From Pseudoclavibacter sp. CFCC 11306 (GTDB lineage: Bacteria > Actinomycetota > Actinomycetes > Actinomycetales > Microbacteriaceae), in the NCBI RefSeq assembly GCF_008831235.1, contig NZ_WBKF01000003.1:248001-312000 (forward strand): 64,000 nucleotides of DNA, read 5' to 3'. Under the pieces are notes generated by a model. It was not told the origin of the DNA and did not search any database. It saw only the letters and a list, made by a program, of their open reading frames with translations. Every line of letters starts with the position of its first letter. Position 1 is the stretch's first letter. Made by a program: the position numbers and the translations under genes. Of this stretch, positions 15,753 through 23,873 are shown piece after piece.

Positions 15753-18686
15753 TCACTGCTGCGCGCTGATCGCCCGCTGCAGGGCATCCTGCAGCTGTTT
15801 GTCGGCCGTACCGAACGCTGCCCAGTCACCGGAGACACGAGCCTGTTCACGGGCGTCCAACGCCGTCTTGGCGTCTTTGAGCGCCTGCGCGACCGCAGGA
15901 TTCGACGAACTGCTCGTGCCACCGTCTGTGGACTGCCCGTTGTCGGTCGGCGCCGCAGACTGCCCGTCGGACGACGGCCCTGCCTGCCCGGGGCCGTTCT
16001 GCCCGACGATCGCACCCGAGTCACCGCCGAAGATGTCGTCGAGCGCTTTGTCGAGCGTGTCTTCGAAGGCGACCTTGTCACCGAACGAGACCAGGATCTT
16101 GCGCAGCAGCGGGTATGAGGTCTCGCCCGTCGAGCGCACGTAGACCGGCTGCACGTAGAGCAGGCCGCCGCCGACCGGCAGCGTCAGCAGGTTGCCGCTG
16201 CTCACCGTGGTCTGACCCTGACGCAGCAGGTTCAGCTGTGTCGACACGGTGTTGTCCGAGTCGAAGAGGTTCTGAACCTGGCCGGGACCGGGCACGTTGG
16301 TCTCTCCTGGCAGTCTCAACAGCGTCAGCTTGCCGTAGTCTTCGCTTCGCTTGCCGTCGGCCCCTTCGCCATCGCCGTTGGCGGCCAGATAGCCGCGCAG
16401 CACGTTTCGCGAGCCGCCCGAACTCTGCTGAATCGGAATGAAGGTGCTGTACAGAGAGAACGCCGTGTCGGTCTGCCCGGGAAGACGCATCGACAGGTAG
16501 TACGGCGGCTGCTTCGTCGAGGTGTCCGAGCCGGACTGCGGATCTGCAGGAACCTGCCAGGCGTCTTCACGCGAGTAGAACGAACCGGCGTCGGTCACAT
16601 GGTAGGTGCCGAGCACGTTGCGCTGAGCCTTGAACATGTCGGTCGGGTACCGCACGTGTGAGAGCAGCGCCGAACTCATCTCGTCTGCCGACTTGACGGT
16701 GTTCGGAAAGACCTTCTGCCACGCCTGCAGCACAGGGTCTTCCTGATCCCACGCGTAGAGCGTGACCGATCCGTCGTACGCATCGACCGTCGCCTTGATG
16801 GAGTTGCGCATGTAGTTGATGGTGTCGGTTGCTGGCCGAGCAGCAGATGACGCCCCGTCGTTGATGGCCTGACGGTAGCTCTGCTGCTGCGAGTAGGGGT
16901 ACTGATCGCTCGTGGTGTAGCCGTCGACCACCCACTGCACACGACCGTCGACGACCGCCGGGTAGGGATCCTGGTCGAGAGTCAGATACGGCGCGACTTT
17001 CTGCACGCGATCGATCGGGCTGCGGTCGTAGAGAATCTGCGAGGAGTTGCTGACCGCGTTCGAGGTCAGAATCTCGATCGATCCGAACTTCATGGAGTAG
17101 AGCAGACGGGTCAGCGCGTTGTCGAGCTTCGGCCCTCCGTCGCCCGAGAACGTGGTGTACGTCTGATTCGACTCGTTCTGCTCGCCTTCGTCGGGATTCG
17201 CGCTGCTGCCCGACGGGTAGTCGAGCTCACGGGGCGACTCGCCCTCAGGCGCACCTACGATCGAATAGGCCGGCGACTTCTCGCCGAAGTAGATGCGCGG
17301 CTCGAACGACCCGAGATCGCCGCTGGTGGGAATGCCTCCCTCGAAGAAGATCGGCTTGCCGTCTGAGGTGACCTGGTTGCCGTAGGCGGCGACCACGCCG
17401 TAGCCATGGGTGTACACGATCGAGTTGTTGTACCAGGAGTCGCTGGGCTGCTGACTGAGCTCGCGCACCGACAGCACGGTGTCGACGCTCTGACCGTCGA
17501 TCTTGTAGCGATCGACGTCGAGCTTCGAGCCGAACTGGTAGTACTGCTTGTACTGCTGCAGCTGTCGGAACGTGTCGCTCACCAGATCGGGGTCGAGCAG
17601 GCGGATCGATGCCGTGGTGTCGACATCGCTGCGCAGCGCACCGGCCTTGGCATCGGTGACGGCGTTGTAGGGCTGCACGTTCACTTTGTCGATGCCATAG
17701 GCCTCACGCGTGGCATTGATGTTGCGCTGCAGGTACTCGGCCTCGAGGCTGCGCTCGCTCGGCTTCACGACGAAGGTCTGCACGCCCCATGGGTAGGCCA
17801 CGCCGATCAGCAGCGAGGTCGCCACCAGAACGGCCGCGCCCACGACCGGGATGCGCCAGCGACCGGTGACTGCGGCGAACACGAACCCGAGGGCCACCAG
17901 CACTGCGACGGCGACCAGAATGGTGCGGCCCGGAATCTGGGCGTTGACGCCCGAGTATCCCGCGCCGGTGAACAGCCCCTGCGGGTCGGTCAGCTGCTGA
18001 TAGCGCTCGAGCCACAGGCGCACGGCGTGCAGCGCCACATAGACGGCGATGGTCACGGCGAGCTGCACGCGCGTGCCCTTGGCCACTCGCAGGCGACGGT
18101 TCTCGATGCGGATCGATCCGTAGAGATACGAGATCGCGACGAACACGATGCCGCTGAGCAGCACGGAGAAGAGCAGGTAGCCGACCAGCTGCTGGTAGAA
18201 GGGCAGCTGGAACAGGTAGAAGCCGGTGTCCAGCCCAAACTGGGGGTCAGTCTCACCGGTGGTGCCGCCGTTGATCCAGAGCGCGGCGGTCGTCCACCGA
18301 CTCGCGAAGTAGAGTGCGCCGAACAGGCCGAAGAGGATCGGGATGCCCCACGTGATGCCCTTGCGCAGTGGTTCGAGCACCTGCTGATACTGATCGAGTG
18401 TGGCGTTCACACGCACATAGGTCGGCCGTGAGCGAAAGGCGAACCAGACGCTCACCCAGAGCGGTCCGGCGAGAAGCACGAAGCCGATCAGCCCCATCAG
18501 CCCGCCGGCGAACCACTGAGTGGTCAGCACGTTGAGAAAGCCCACCTGTCGGTACCAGAGCACATCGGTCCAAACGGCAGAGGCGGCGAAGAGCAGAGCG
18601 ACGATCACGGCCAGCGCGATGATGCTGATCACAGCCACCCGGCGAGTTCTGTTGGGGTGTGTCACAGGGCTACGGGGGTCAGACAC
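15753..18686 (-). CDS. UPF0182 family membrane protein
   Basis: 977 residues, the usual size for this actinobacterial family (Rv3193c-like). About seven membrane helices occupy residues 20-310. A large extracytoplasmic domain with many WY-rich motifs follows (YNNSIVYTHGYGVVAAYGN, GGPKLDNALTRLLYSMKFG), then a Ser/Gly/Pro-rich linker and a C-terminal helix. Function unknown. The start is a GTG with GAAGGAG upstream. It is transcribed in the same direction as the Lon-like protease gene 121 bases upstream, a conserved pairing. Confidence 0.9.
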   Translation of the reverse strand: MSDPRSPVTHPNRTRRVAVISIIALAVIVALLFAASAVWTDVLWYRQVGFLNVLTTQWFAGGLMGLIGFVLLAGPLWVSVWFAFRSRPTYVRVNATLDQYQQVLEPLRKGITWGIPILFGLFGALYFASRWTTAALWINGGTTGETDPQFGLDTGFYLFQLPFYQQLVGYLLFSVLLSGIVFVAISYLYGSIRIENRRLRVAKGTRVQLAVTIAVYVALHAVRLWLERYQQLTDPQGLFTGAGYSGVNAQIPGRTILVAVAVLVALGFVFAAVTGRWRIPVVGAAVLVATSLLIGVAYPWGVQTFVVKPSERSLEAEYLQRNINATREAYGIDKVNVQPYNAVTDAKAGALRSDVDTTASIRLLDPDLVSDTFRQLQQYKQYYQFGSKLDVDRYKIDGQSVDTVLSVRELSQQPSDSWYNNSIVYTHGYGVVAAYGNQVTSDGKPIFFEGGIPTSGDLGSFEPRIYFGEKSPAYSIVGAPEGESPRELDYPSGSSANPDEGEQNESNQTYTTFSGDGGPKLDNALTRLLYSMKFGSIEILTSNAVSNSSQILYDRSPIDRVQKVAPYLTLDQDPYPAVVDGRVQWVVDGYTTSDQYPYSQQQSYRQAINDGASSAARPATDTINYMRNSIKATVDAYDGSVTLYAWDQEDPVLQAWQKVFPNTVKSADEMSSALLSHVRYPTDMFKAQRNVLGTYHVTDAGSFYSREDAWQVPADPQSGSDTSTKQPPYYLSMRLPGQTDTAFSLYSTFIPIQQSSGGSRNVLRGYLAANGDGEGADGKRSEDYGKLTLLRLPGETNVPGPGQVQNLFDSDNTVSTQLNLLRQGQTTVSSGNLLTLPVGGGLLYVQPVYVRSTGETSYPLLRKILVSFGDKVAFEDTLDKALDDIFGGDSGAIVGQNGPGQAGPSSDGQSAAPTDNGQSTDGGTSSSSNPAVAQALKDAKTALDAREQARVSGDWAAFGTADKQLQDALQRAISAQQ

Positions 18687-18807
18687 GATAGTGCGCTCCT
18701 TCGCGGGGGTGGCCGGTGCTGCTCGGTCAATGCGTCATGTCATTCTAGCCAGCACCCGCTGACACCCGGCCAGTCGAGCGGCGTATTTCGCTGCAGGCTG
18801 ACGGTGG

Positions 18808-19620
18808 TCAGCGTGCGCACTGAGGCAGCCCGGCGACGCTCTTCGTCGTCGAGATGGTGTCGAGTGCATGCAGCGCGTCGTCGAGCGAGGCGACCGAGAC
18901 GACCGTCACGGAATCGGGGATGCCGCCGGCCAGTTCGGCGCAGTTGGCTTCGGGGGCCAGAAACCAGGGCGCTCCGTGATCGCGAGCGGTGAGCACCTTC
19001 TGACGAATGCCGCCGATCGGCCCGACATGGCCGGCGGCATCGATGGTGCCAGTTCCTGCGATCGTCTCACCGCCGGTCATCGAGCCGGGGGTGAGCTTGT
19101 CGATGATGCCGAGCGAGAACATCATGCCGGCGCTAGGTCCCCCGACTTTGTCGAGACTGATCTGCACCTGTGGCTTGCTCTCGGCATCCTCGAGCCCGAG
19201 GTGGTTCAGGGCTGCGTCGACGGCCGCCTGCTGGGAGGTCGTCATCTGCTCGGTGGTCTCGCGTTCCTGGTCGTCGACCGTCTGTCCTGGCGGGTACACG
19301 GCGTCGAGCGGCAGCACCGTTCGCGTCGGATCGACCCAGGCGGAGGCCGTCTGCACCCAGTTAGGCTGAGCCCGAGGGCTGCCGAGCACGCGAACGGTCA
19401 GCATGTACAGGCTGCCGGTCGTCGGATACGTCGGTGCGCCGGTGATGTCGAGCACCGTTTTGGTCTCGGTCTGCCCTTCGTCGGTCACCGTGCCGAGCAC
19501 GTCATAGGCAGGTCCTTCTTCGCGAATCACATACGGACTCGGCGTGAAGGCGCAGATGATCAGCGCTCCGGCGGCGACGATGGTCGCGAGTCGGCTCAGG
19601 CGGTGACGAGCGATGGGCAT
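18808..19620 (-). CDS. Secreted Lon-like (S16) protease lacking a PDZ domain
   Basis: 270 residues from the ATG at 19620. A membrane anchor (about residues 10-27) and PYVIREEGPAYDVLGTV match the YlbL/Rv3194c family. The C-terminal S16 domain has the catalytic Ser163 in VGGPSAG and Lys208 in GGIRQKV, 45 residues apart as expected. Family members of about 340 residues carry a PDZ domain between the helix AAVDAALNHLGL and the S16 domain; here that segment is only about 15 residues, so the PDZ is missing without loss of frame. The promoter is shared, divergently, with the metalloprotease gene. Confidence 0.82.
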   Translation of the reverse strand: MPIARHRLSRLATIVAAGALIICAFTPSPYVIREEGPAYDVLGTVTDEGQTETKTVLDITGAPTYPTTGSLYMLTVRVLGSPRAQPNWVQTASAWVDPTRTVLPLDAVYPPGQTVDDQERETTEQMTTSQQAAVDAALNHLGLEDAESKPQVQISLDKVGGPSAGMMFSLGIIDKLTPGSMTGGETIAGTGTIDAAGHVGPIGGIRQKVLTARDHGAPWFLAPEANCAELAGGIPDSVTVVSVASLDDALHALDTISTTKSVAGLPQCAR

Positions 19621-19630
19621 GGCGTGAATC

Positions 19631-19640
19631 ACACTAGTGT
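19631..19640. promoter_or_regulatory. Palindromic divergent promoter (ACACTAGTGT)
   Basis: This 10-base palindrome supplies TAGTGT -10 boxes to both strands. On plus, TAGTGT-N6-GTG (19647) precedes the metalloprotease. On minus, TAGTGT lies 10 bases before the protease ATG at 19620. Two divergent polymerases could not initiate at once. Confidence 0.5.
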
Positions 19641-19670
19641 ACCGTTGTGACGAACACCAAGGAGGTCTCC

Positions 19671-21035
19671 ATGGTTTCCCCTGAGAATCCATCCGAACCA
19701 CAGGACGACGGCTCCGACGACGAGTTCCAGCGTCTGCTGAAGCAGCTCCTCAGCGGTGATTCCGAAGGGCTCGCAAAGGCAGCCGGACTCCCCATCGACC
19801 AGAACGCGATCGCTTCGATCATCGCCTCCATCCAGCAGGCCGCGGCGACCCCTCCCGGTCAGGTCGACTGGTCGCAGGCCCGCGAGCGCGCGCAGCAGGT
19901 CGCTCATGCCGCCGAGGTCGTGCTCACCGATGACGACCGCACCCGTGCGTCCAACGCCTTCGACATCGCTCGGCTCTGGCTGAGCGAGGCCACTGCGTTC
20001 GAGCCGGTCTCGACCGGCCGCGTGATGAGCCGCACCGAGTGGGCACGTGAGACCCTGCCGTTCTGGCAGCAGCTCTGCGAACCGGTCGCGGGCAGCGTCG
20101 CCGAGGCGCTGCTCGAGGCGCTGCGCAGCAACCTTCCAGAAGAGATGCGGGCCTCATTGGGCCAGGCTGTGCAGGTCATGCGCGCCATGGCGACGACCGT
20201 CTTCGTCGTCCAGCTCGGCCAGGTCGTCGGCCAGCTCGCAGCAGAGACGGTCTCGGCCAACGAGATCGGCATCCCCGCGATGCCTGACAACGAGCCGGCG
20301 CTGCTGCCGCAGAACATTCACGAGTTCTCACAGGGTCTCGAAGTGCCGGTCGAAGAGATCACGATCTTCCTGGCCACGCGTGAGCTGGCGCATGTCGCGC
20401 TCTTCCGACACGCTCCCTGGCTGACCAGCGAGCTCACCAGCGCCATCACCTCGTATGCCCGCGGCATTCAGATCGACGTGAGCCGCATCGAGTCTCTCGG
20501 CGGCGAGATCGACCCCTCTGATCTCGACTCGCTGCGCGGAGCCGTGCAGCGCGGCGAGCTCATCCCTCCGCGCACCGACGATCAGAACGCGGCGCTGGCG
20601 CGCATCGAGCTGCTGCTCGCACTCATCGAAGGCTGGGTCGACACCGTGACCGGCGCCGCCGTGCGTCGGCTGCCGAAAGGTGCGGCTGTTGCGGAGGCCG
20701 TCACCCGCCGTCGAGCGATCGGCGGCCCGGCTGAGCATGCCTTCGGCACGCTCATCGGCCTCGAGTTCCGCCCTCGCCAGCTGCGCAAGGCCGCAGCGCT
20801 GTGGTCCAAGGTGACCGACGCACTGGGCAGCGCCGACCGCGACGCGATCTGGCAGCACCCCGATCTCCTTCCGACCACCGACGAACTGGATGCCCCCGAG
20901 GCGTTCATCAGCCGTGCTCGCGGCGACGAGCAGACTGACTTCGATCGTGATCTCGCCCGTCTGCTCGAAGGCGACCTGCCCGATTCGCCGAAGCCGGACG
21001 ACGGCTCCGAGGGCGACGCCCCAAAGCAGGATTAG
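19671..21035 (+). CDS. Zinc-dependent metalloprotease family protein (DUF2342)
   Basis: About 454 residues, matching the actinobacterial DUF2342/putative zinc hydrolase family (Rv3195-like). The metal motif is RELAHVALFRHAPW with Glu238 and His241, in the family form rather than a full HExxH. A Thr/Arg segment VTGAAVRRLPKGAAVAEAVTRRRA and a C-terminal acidic tail are also typical. The start is ambiguous: ATG 19671 has a full AAGGAGGT four bases upstream and is preferred, while GTG 19647 lies 6 bases after TAGTGT and could start a leaderless form eight residues longer. Substrate unknown. Confidence 0.82.
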   Translation: MVSPENPSEPQDDGSDDEFQRLLKQLLSGDSEGLAKAAGLPIDQNAIASIIASIQQAAATPPGQVDWSQARERAQQVAHAAEVVLTDDDRTRASNAFDIARLWLSEATAFEPVSTGRVMSRTEWARETLPFWQQLCEPVAGSVAEALLEALRSNLPEEMRASLGQAVQVMRAMATTVFVVQLGQVVGQLAAETVSANEIGIPAMPDNEPALLPQNIHEFSQGLEVPVEEITIFLATRELAHVALFRHAPWLTSELTSAITSYARGIQIDVSRIESLGGEIDPSDLDSLRGAVQRGELIPPRTDDQNAALARIELLLALIEGWVDTVTGAAVRRLPKGAAVAEAVTRRRAIGGPAEHAFGTLIGLEFRPRQLRKAAALWSKVTDALGSADRDAIWQHPDLLPTTDELDAPEAFISRARGDEQTDFDRDLARLLEGDLPDSPKPDDGSEGDAPKQD

Positions 21036-21096
21036 TCGTCGCCGAGCCTGTGGAGAATAGTTCGCACCGTCGAGCGTTCTCTCGCATACTCGCAGC

Positions 21097-22209
21097 ATGA
21101 GCACTCGAACGCCCGCCTCATCAGCCTCACCGCCGCTTCTCGGCCCGTCGACGCTTCAGCTGCACCCGAAGCATCCGCTGCTCTGGCGCGCAGGTGGGCG
21201 GTTGCAGGTCGGTCTGCAGCAGCCTGTCGTCTTCGACGACACGACTCCCGGCATCGAGTCGCTTCTCATCGCACTGCAGGGCGGTGTGACCGACGACGAG
21301 CTGCACCGACTGGGCGCGCAGGGCGGGCTGACGCCGGCATCCGTCGAAGGTCTGCTCACGCAGCTCGGTGAGCGTTGCCAGCGCACCCCGCAGCCGCTGA
21401 GCCTGCATCGACTGTGGAGTGTGCGCCCCTCGCACACGCTCTCCGAACACCATCGCGCAGCCGAACGCGTTCGGCGAGCACAGGTCGCCGTGACCGGGCA
21501 TGGGTCGCTGCCTGCGGCTGTTCTGCGCACCCTGGCAGCGAGCGGCTGCACGTCGCTGCGCCATCTGCCCGACCCCGCGGTGCCGTACGGGCTCGACGGC
21601 TCGCCGCACCCGGCCGACCGATGCCGCGAGCTGCCCGCTGAGTCGGCGCTGCGCCAGCCGGTCTCGCCTGGCGCGTGGCACAAGCACGACGCGCAGATCG
21701 CCGATCTCTACGGCTGTGCGATCACGAACGGCGGCGACTCCCGCGACGATCTGACGATCGTCTGCGGCTACGGCCCGCCGCATCCCGCACAGTGGACGCC
21801 TCTGCTGCGCGACGATCGCGTGCACCTGAGCGTATGGGCCACCGCAACGGGCGCCATCGTCGTCGGGCCTCTGGTCGTGCCGGGCCAGACGGGCTGCCTC
21901 GGCTGCGTGCATCAGCACGCTCGCGATCAGATCGATGACTGGGCGCTCCTCTGTGATCAGATGTGGCGACGCGCCCGCCTCGCCCCGCTGGCCACTGATG
22001 TCGCACTGGCCACTTCGCTGGCAGTGCGCTGCGTCCTCGATGCTCTGATGGCCGCTCCGAACCTGCTCTCTCAGGTCTGGAACCGACGCGTCGTGGTGCA
22101 CGACGGGCAGACACGGCTGCTGCCGCACGAACCGCATCCGCGATGCCTCTGCCGTGATCAGCCCTTCGACGAGACGCTCAGCGCTCCGAGAGAAACCTCG
22201 ACGGCCTGA
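21097..22209 (+). CDS. ThiF/TOMM cyclodehydratase-like protein (E1-fold, zinc site)
   Basis: 370 residues resembling the leader-peptide-binding, E1-like component of thiazole/oxazole-modified peptide systems, a conserved orphan beside uvrD2 in many actinobacteria. A winged-helix-like N-terminal part (1-110) is followed by an adenylate-fold stretch with a weak nucleotide motif (VAVTGHGSLPAAVLRTLAASG). A tetra-cysteine site follows: Cys267, Cys270, Cys350, Cys352. No YcaO enzyme or precursor peptide is visible here, so the substrate is unknown. Its 3' end overlaps the convergent uvrD2 end by 32 bases. Confidence 0.7.
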   Translation: MSTRTPASSASPPLLGPSTLQLHPKHPLLWRAGGRLQVGLQQPVVFDDTTPGIESLLIALQGGVTDDELHRLGAQGGLTPASVEGLLTQLGERCQRTPQPLSLHRLWSVRPSHTLSEHHRAAERVRRAQVAVTGHGSLPAAVLRTLAASGCTSLRHLPDPAVPYGLDGSPHPADRCRELPAESALRQPVSPGAWHKHDAQIADLYGCAITNGGDSRDDLTIVCGYGPPHPAQWTPLLRDDRVHLSVWATATGAIVVGPLVVPGQTGCLGCVHQHARDQIDDWALLCDQMWRRARLAPLATDVALATSLAVRCVLDALMAAPNLLSQVWNRRVVVHDGQTRLLPHEPHPRCLCRDQPFDETLSAPRETSTA

Positions 22210-23851
22210 CCACGCGACCGGCCACGCGTTCGGGATACGACAGGTGCAGTGTGCGGCGCGCTCTCGTGACCGCGACGTACAGCAGTCGCCGCTCTTCGTC
22301 GATCTGTGCCGCGTCGGTGCCGCCGCCGAACGGCAGGTAGTCGTCGGTGAGACCCACGACATGCACGTGGTCCCATTCCAAGCCCTTGGCGGCGTGAATC
22401 GTCGAGATCATGACCGTCTCGGTGGGCGGCGGATGCTTCTGCTCACGCCGTTCGATCAGCTCACGATTGAAGACTGCCAGCTGCGTTCGCTCGCCGGCGT
22501 CGACGCAGAGACGACGAATCGCGTCGAGCGACTCCCACCGCTCGCGCACGGCACCGGCCTGCGACGGCGGCTCTGCCTTCCAGCCGGCTTCGCCGATCGC
22601 TTTGAGCACGGCCGGCAACGCGAGCGCTTCGGGCGTCGAGGCCGCGGCGACCCCGATCAGCAGCATGGTGTCGACCACCTCGCGACGCGAGAAGAACGGG
22701 GTGGCGCTGCGCAGCCTGTAGGGCACTCCGGCGTCAGCGAGCGCCTGCTCGTAGCGGGCGGTCTGCCCGTTGACGCGCATCAGCACCGCGATCTCGCCCG
22801 GGCTCTCGCCTGAGGCGATCTGCGCGCGGATGCGGGCTGCGACCAGTGTGGCCTCCTGCGACTCGTCTGAGGCGCTGTTGAGCATCGGTGTCGGCCCGGC
22901 GGTCGGCGAGTGCAGCTGCACGGCCCCGGGTCTGCCGGCCATAATGCGGTTGGCCAGCGCCACGATCGGTGCAGTCGAGCGATAGTTGCGGCTCATCTCG
23001 ATCGACGTCGTGCCGGCGAACTCGTTCTCGAAGTCGAGCAGGTAGCGCGGATCGGCTCCGGAGAACGAGTAGATCGTCTGGCTGGGATCTCCCACCACGC
23101 ACAAATCCCGGCGCCGCCCCATCCATTCGCGAAGCAGGTCGTGCTGCACGGGCGAGACGTCCTGGTACTCGTCGACGACGAAGAAGCGGTACTGATCGCG
23201 CACTTCGTCGGCGACGACCGGCTCCTGGCGCAGCATCCCGGTCATCGCCAGAAGCACGTCTTCGAAGTCGATGCTGCGGCGCTGCTCTTTCAGCCGTTCG
23301 TACCGCATCATGATCGCCGCGACCTGTTCGTCGGCGAGACCGTCCACTCCGGCGTGGTCGCTCAGCAGATATCGTTCGACCGTCAGCGACCGAACTTTGC
23401 GCCACTCGATCTGCGACGAGAGGTCACGCAGTCGAGCGGTGTCGATGCTCTCGATTCCGCAGGCCGCCGCCGCCTCGGCGATCACCGGTGCCTTGGAGGT
23501 CAGCAGGTTCGGAAGTCTGGTGCCCAGCACACGAGGCCAGAAGTGCCGCAGCTGCGCGAGGGCGGCGGCGTGAAAGGTGCGGGCGGCGACCGGAGGCAGA
23601 CCGAGTCGCTGCAGACGCAGCCGCATCTCGGCCGCTGCACGACTGGTGAAGGTGAGCGCGAGCACTGAGCTCGGCTGATAGATCTGCTGCTGAATGCCCC
23701 AGGCGATGCGATGCGTGATGGCCCGCGTCTTGCCGGTGCCTGCGCCCGCGAGCACGCGAACCGGCCCCGTGAGCGCCTCGGCGACCGTACGCTGCTGCAC
23801 GTCGAGCCCGCCGAGCAGGTCGTTGTGCGTGGCGGTCGCTGGTGACGGCAT
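22178..23851 (-). CDS. uvrD2: ATP-dependent DNA helicase UvrD2-like
   Basis: 557-residue superfamily 1A helicase. Motif I is VLAGAGTGKTRA, motif Ia is ALTFTSRAAAEMRLR, motif II VVDEYQDVSPVQHDLL, motif III VVGDPSQTIYSFSGA, motif IV YRS with APIVALAN, motif V STIHAAKGLEWDHVHV and motif VI YVAVTRARRTLHLS. Mycobacterial UvrD2 is longer with a C-terminal HRDC domain and Cys4 region; here the protein stops soon after motif VI, so those are absent. The start is ATG 23851 behind GAGGACGAGG. Confidence 0.9.
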   Translation of the reverse strand: MPSPATATHNDLLGGLDVQQRTVAEALTGPVRVLAGAGTGKTRAITHRIAWGIQQQIYQPSSVLALTFTSRAAAEMRLRLQRLGLPPVAARTFHAAALAQLRHFWPRVLGTRLPNLLTSKAPVIAEAAAACGIESIDTARLRDLSSQIEWRKVRSLTVERYLLSDHAGVDGLADEQVAAIMMRYERLKEQRRSIDFEDVLLAMTGMLRQEPVVADEVRDQYRFFVVDEYQDVSPVQHDLLREWMGRRRDLCVVGDPSQTIYSFSGADPRYLLDFENEFAGTTSIEMSRNYRSTAPIVALANRIMAGRPGAVQLHSPTAGPTPMLNSASDESQEATLVAARIRAQIASGESPGEIAVLMRVNGQTARYEQALADAGVPYRLRSATPFFSRREVVDTMLLIGVAAASTPEALALPAVLKAIGEAGWKAEPPSQAGAVRERWESLDAIRRLCVDAGERTQLAVFNRELIERREQKHPPPTETVMISTIHAAKGLEWDHVHVVGLTDDYLPFGGGTDAAQIDEERRLLYVAVTRARRTLHLSYPERVAGRVVRPSRFLSER

Positions 23852-23861
23852 CCTCGTCCTC

Positions 23862-23867
23862 TACTCT
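23862..23867 (+). promoter_or_regulatory. Leaderless promoter -10 box, phosphotransferase-like gene
   Basis: TACTCT, 6 bases, then the ATG at 23874. A weaker TAGAGG box on the other strand (23863-23858) lies 6 bases before uvrD2. Confidence 0.5.
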
Positions 23868-23873
23868 GGTCAC

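Noticed and set aside
21097-22209. A complete peptide-antibiotic (TOMM) cluster
   Set aside because: No YcaO enzyme, precursor peptide, dehydrogenase or export genes are next to it.
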